From Schoenoplectus triqueter (taxonomy: Eukaryota; Streptophyta; Magnoliopsida; Poales; Cyperaceae): a stretch of 20,645 nt of DNA. Numbering within the stretch: the stretch's first letter is position 1; every line of letters starts with the position of its first letter. The notes below the pieces were generated by a model. It was not told the DNA's origin and searched no databases. It saw only the letters and a program-made list of their open reading frames with translations. Shown piece by piece: positions 20,001 through 20,645 of this stretch. The stretch is taken from the NCBI GenBank assembly GCA_964058805.1, contig CAXKVV010002141.1:1-20645 (forward strand), written 5' to 3'. The position numbers were made by a program, and so were the translations under genes.

Positions 20001-20645
20001 TGGTCACAAATCTATTTTGTACTAGTATACAAACTTAGTATATGGTTACAAGTCCAATTACCTTTAAGACCCAACTACAGACATCAGTGACGAGAGAGGC
20101 GGACACAGCGATGCGGCCAAGGTCAGAGCTGAGCAAGTCCAGCTCGGCCAAGGCATCGGCTATTACAGGGAAGGAGGACAGCGAAAGCCGGATCGCAAGC
20201 TCAGCAACGAGAGTAGTACGTTGCAAATCAACTGGGAAGGAATCACGCATGGTGTAGAAGAGCATCAGAGCAAGGGTCAAGGGCAGCACTGAGCCGGCAA
20301 AACCAACAGCAACAGCACTACGGACTGGCCGGCGTAAGAGGCCGAGGTCAGTTCTGACACTTATGGAGAAGAGGAAGAGGATCAAGGCAATGAGGGAAAT
20401 GTTTTCGAGGAGATACATGCCACGTTCAGGGAAGATCAAAATACGGAACTTCAACTTCTGCCCCAGCACCGATGGCCCCAGCACTATGCCCACCTACACG
20501 CATACACACAGCCACATCTTATATGCATATACTTATTTTACAATGACATCCATATCCACACAGAAGTCGAGTTAATATATGAACTTAATTAATTGATACC
20601 AGGATTTGGGTGACCACACGGGACACTCCGATGCGCCTGAGCAAG
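14096..20645 (-). CDS. CHX-type cation/H+ antiporter (CPA2 family), 5' end outside window
   Basis: CHX proteins exchange K+ or Na+ for protons at endomembranes or plasma membrane (family knowledge). Exons in transcript order: >20645-20600, 20493-20062, 19981-19812, 19694-19461, 19255-19081, 16201-15669, 15254-14868, 14390-14096 (stop 14098-14096). All junctions are GT-AG and in frame, giving 756 residues; perhaps 50-80 N-terminal residues are missing. Visible residues 1 to about 375 form the hydrophobic Na/H-exchanger domain (GIVLGPSVLG, SSFPVIADALAELDLL, LGRIAVSASLVTD, LPGGMPLGTTL, LNIRGVIEIAF). Two cytosolic USP-like regions follow: HTAFRMLACMHTEEHVAPIL to RLIVLPFHKQ, and APCSVAIIVDR with FLGGPDDRDALAVGSRM to YDLVLVGRR and WSECTELGVLGDMLA. 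The usual Asn-Asp pair of the transport site reads Thr-Asp (20088-20083). No stop or frameshift is seen, so the gene looks functional. The CHX subgroup cannot be fixed. Confidence 0.92.
14391..14867 (-). other. Last CHX intron (477 bp)
   Basis: On the minus strand it begins gtttgat after ...gtcag and ends aacaag. Splicing joins ...SAIV to SSMSEKYDLVLVGRR across a split codon. Nothing else is recognised inside it. Confidence 0.85.
15255..15668 (-). other. CHX intron (414 bp)
   Basis: The donor is gtatcaga after ggaaccag; the acceptor is tacactag before ggaggcttcg. Splicing gives HKQSDGT joined to REASKQSIQMVN. An alternative acceptor (ttttctag, just upstream) would break the frame, which decides the choice. 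Confidence 0.85.
16788..17100. repeat. Microsatellite and short-motif repeats in LINE 3' UTR
   Basis: 16788-16975 is an (AAAT)n/(AAT)n/(ATG)n mixture, and 17001-17096 repeats ctaaatcctaaaat-type strings. Both lie between the pol end and the TTG tail of the LINE, so they belong to or grew in its 3' untranslated region. The second part resembles but is not the plant telomere repeat. Open frames here translate to low-complexity sequence and are not genes. Confidence 0.7.
17203..18660 (-). pseudogene. RTE LINE reverse transcriptase remnant
   Basis: In minus-strand order: IGKVLGPYDIPIEIW, NYKGIKLMSHIMKLWERVIE, a stop near 18275, FGFMPGGSTMEAIFL, LHMIFIDLEKTYNKIPRNIM (motif A, Asp kept), IKIGLHQGSALSPYIF, and PWCMLFADDVVLIDESR (motif C, both Asp kept). 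After a stop near 17837 and a one-base frameshift near 17755 comes the C-terminal part, FRYLELMLQNDREIDKNVSH, then WGHI-like LRWFGHIQRRPPEAP and GRGRSRLTWEETIKRDLNE, ending at 17203. This order and wording are typical of plant RTE pol. Active-site residues survive but the stops make it inactive. Confidence 0.88.

Noticed and set aside
20042..20575. Plus-strand frames at 20042-20257 and 20363-20575
   Set aside because: Antisense to the CHX exon at 20062-20493.

Overview
This window looks like nuclear DNA of a flowering plant. The support is one spliced gene with GT-AG introns for a plant CHX-type cation/H+ antiporter, two Ty1/Copia remnants with 3' LTRs, an L1-type and an RTE-type LINE (the latter ending in the (TTG)n tail usual for plant RTE elements), and several AT-rich inverted-repeat MITEs. 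I cannot name the species. There are no rRNA genes, tRNA genes, bacterial operons or CRISPR arrays.

Layout. 125-620: hAT-like MITE rich in ctcga motifs. 621-2880: degraded DNA with a coding-like stretch (about 1250-1730) that I do not recognise. 2880-4760: decayed L1-type LINE, with an ORF1 remnant (DUF4283-like region plus damaged zinc knuckle) joined almost directly to the reverse transcriptase, the endonuclease being absent. 4760-6310: Copia remnant starting abruptly inside its reverse transcriptase and ending in a 3' LTR; its start is fused to the LINE. 6311-9050: very AT-rich, mostly short inverted-repeat elements. 9050-9700: a second ctcga-rich repeat. 9855-10242: foldback element with three near-perfect palindromes, followed by a half copy. 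10400-13452: second Copia remnant (GAG-pre-integrase to 3' LTR). 13453-14095: downstream flank of the antiporter gene.

14096-20645, minus strand: the CHX gene. I traced eight exons, the 5'-most cut by the window edge. All junctions keep frame and no exon carries a stop, giving 756 visible residues: transporter domain first, then two cytosolic USP-like regions. Its largest intron (16202-19080) holds a three-level nest: a MITE with an 8-bp target duplication, split by a 5'-truncated RTE LINE with a 16-bp target duplication, in the same orientation as the host gene.

The antiporter is the only gene here that looks functional. Everything else is dead mobile DNA, and much of its damage in coding motifs and LTR ends looks like G-to-A or C-to-T change, as expected from deamination of methylated cytosine. 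The least ordinary structures are the palindrome-bearing foldback element, the LINE/Copia fusion and the nested insertion in the CHX intron.
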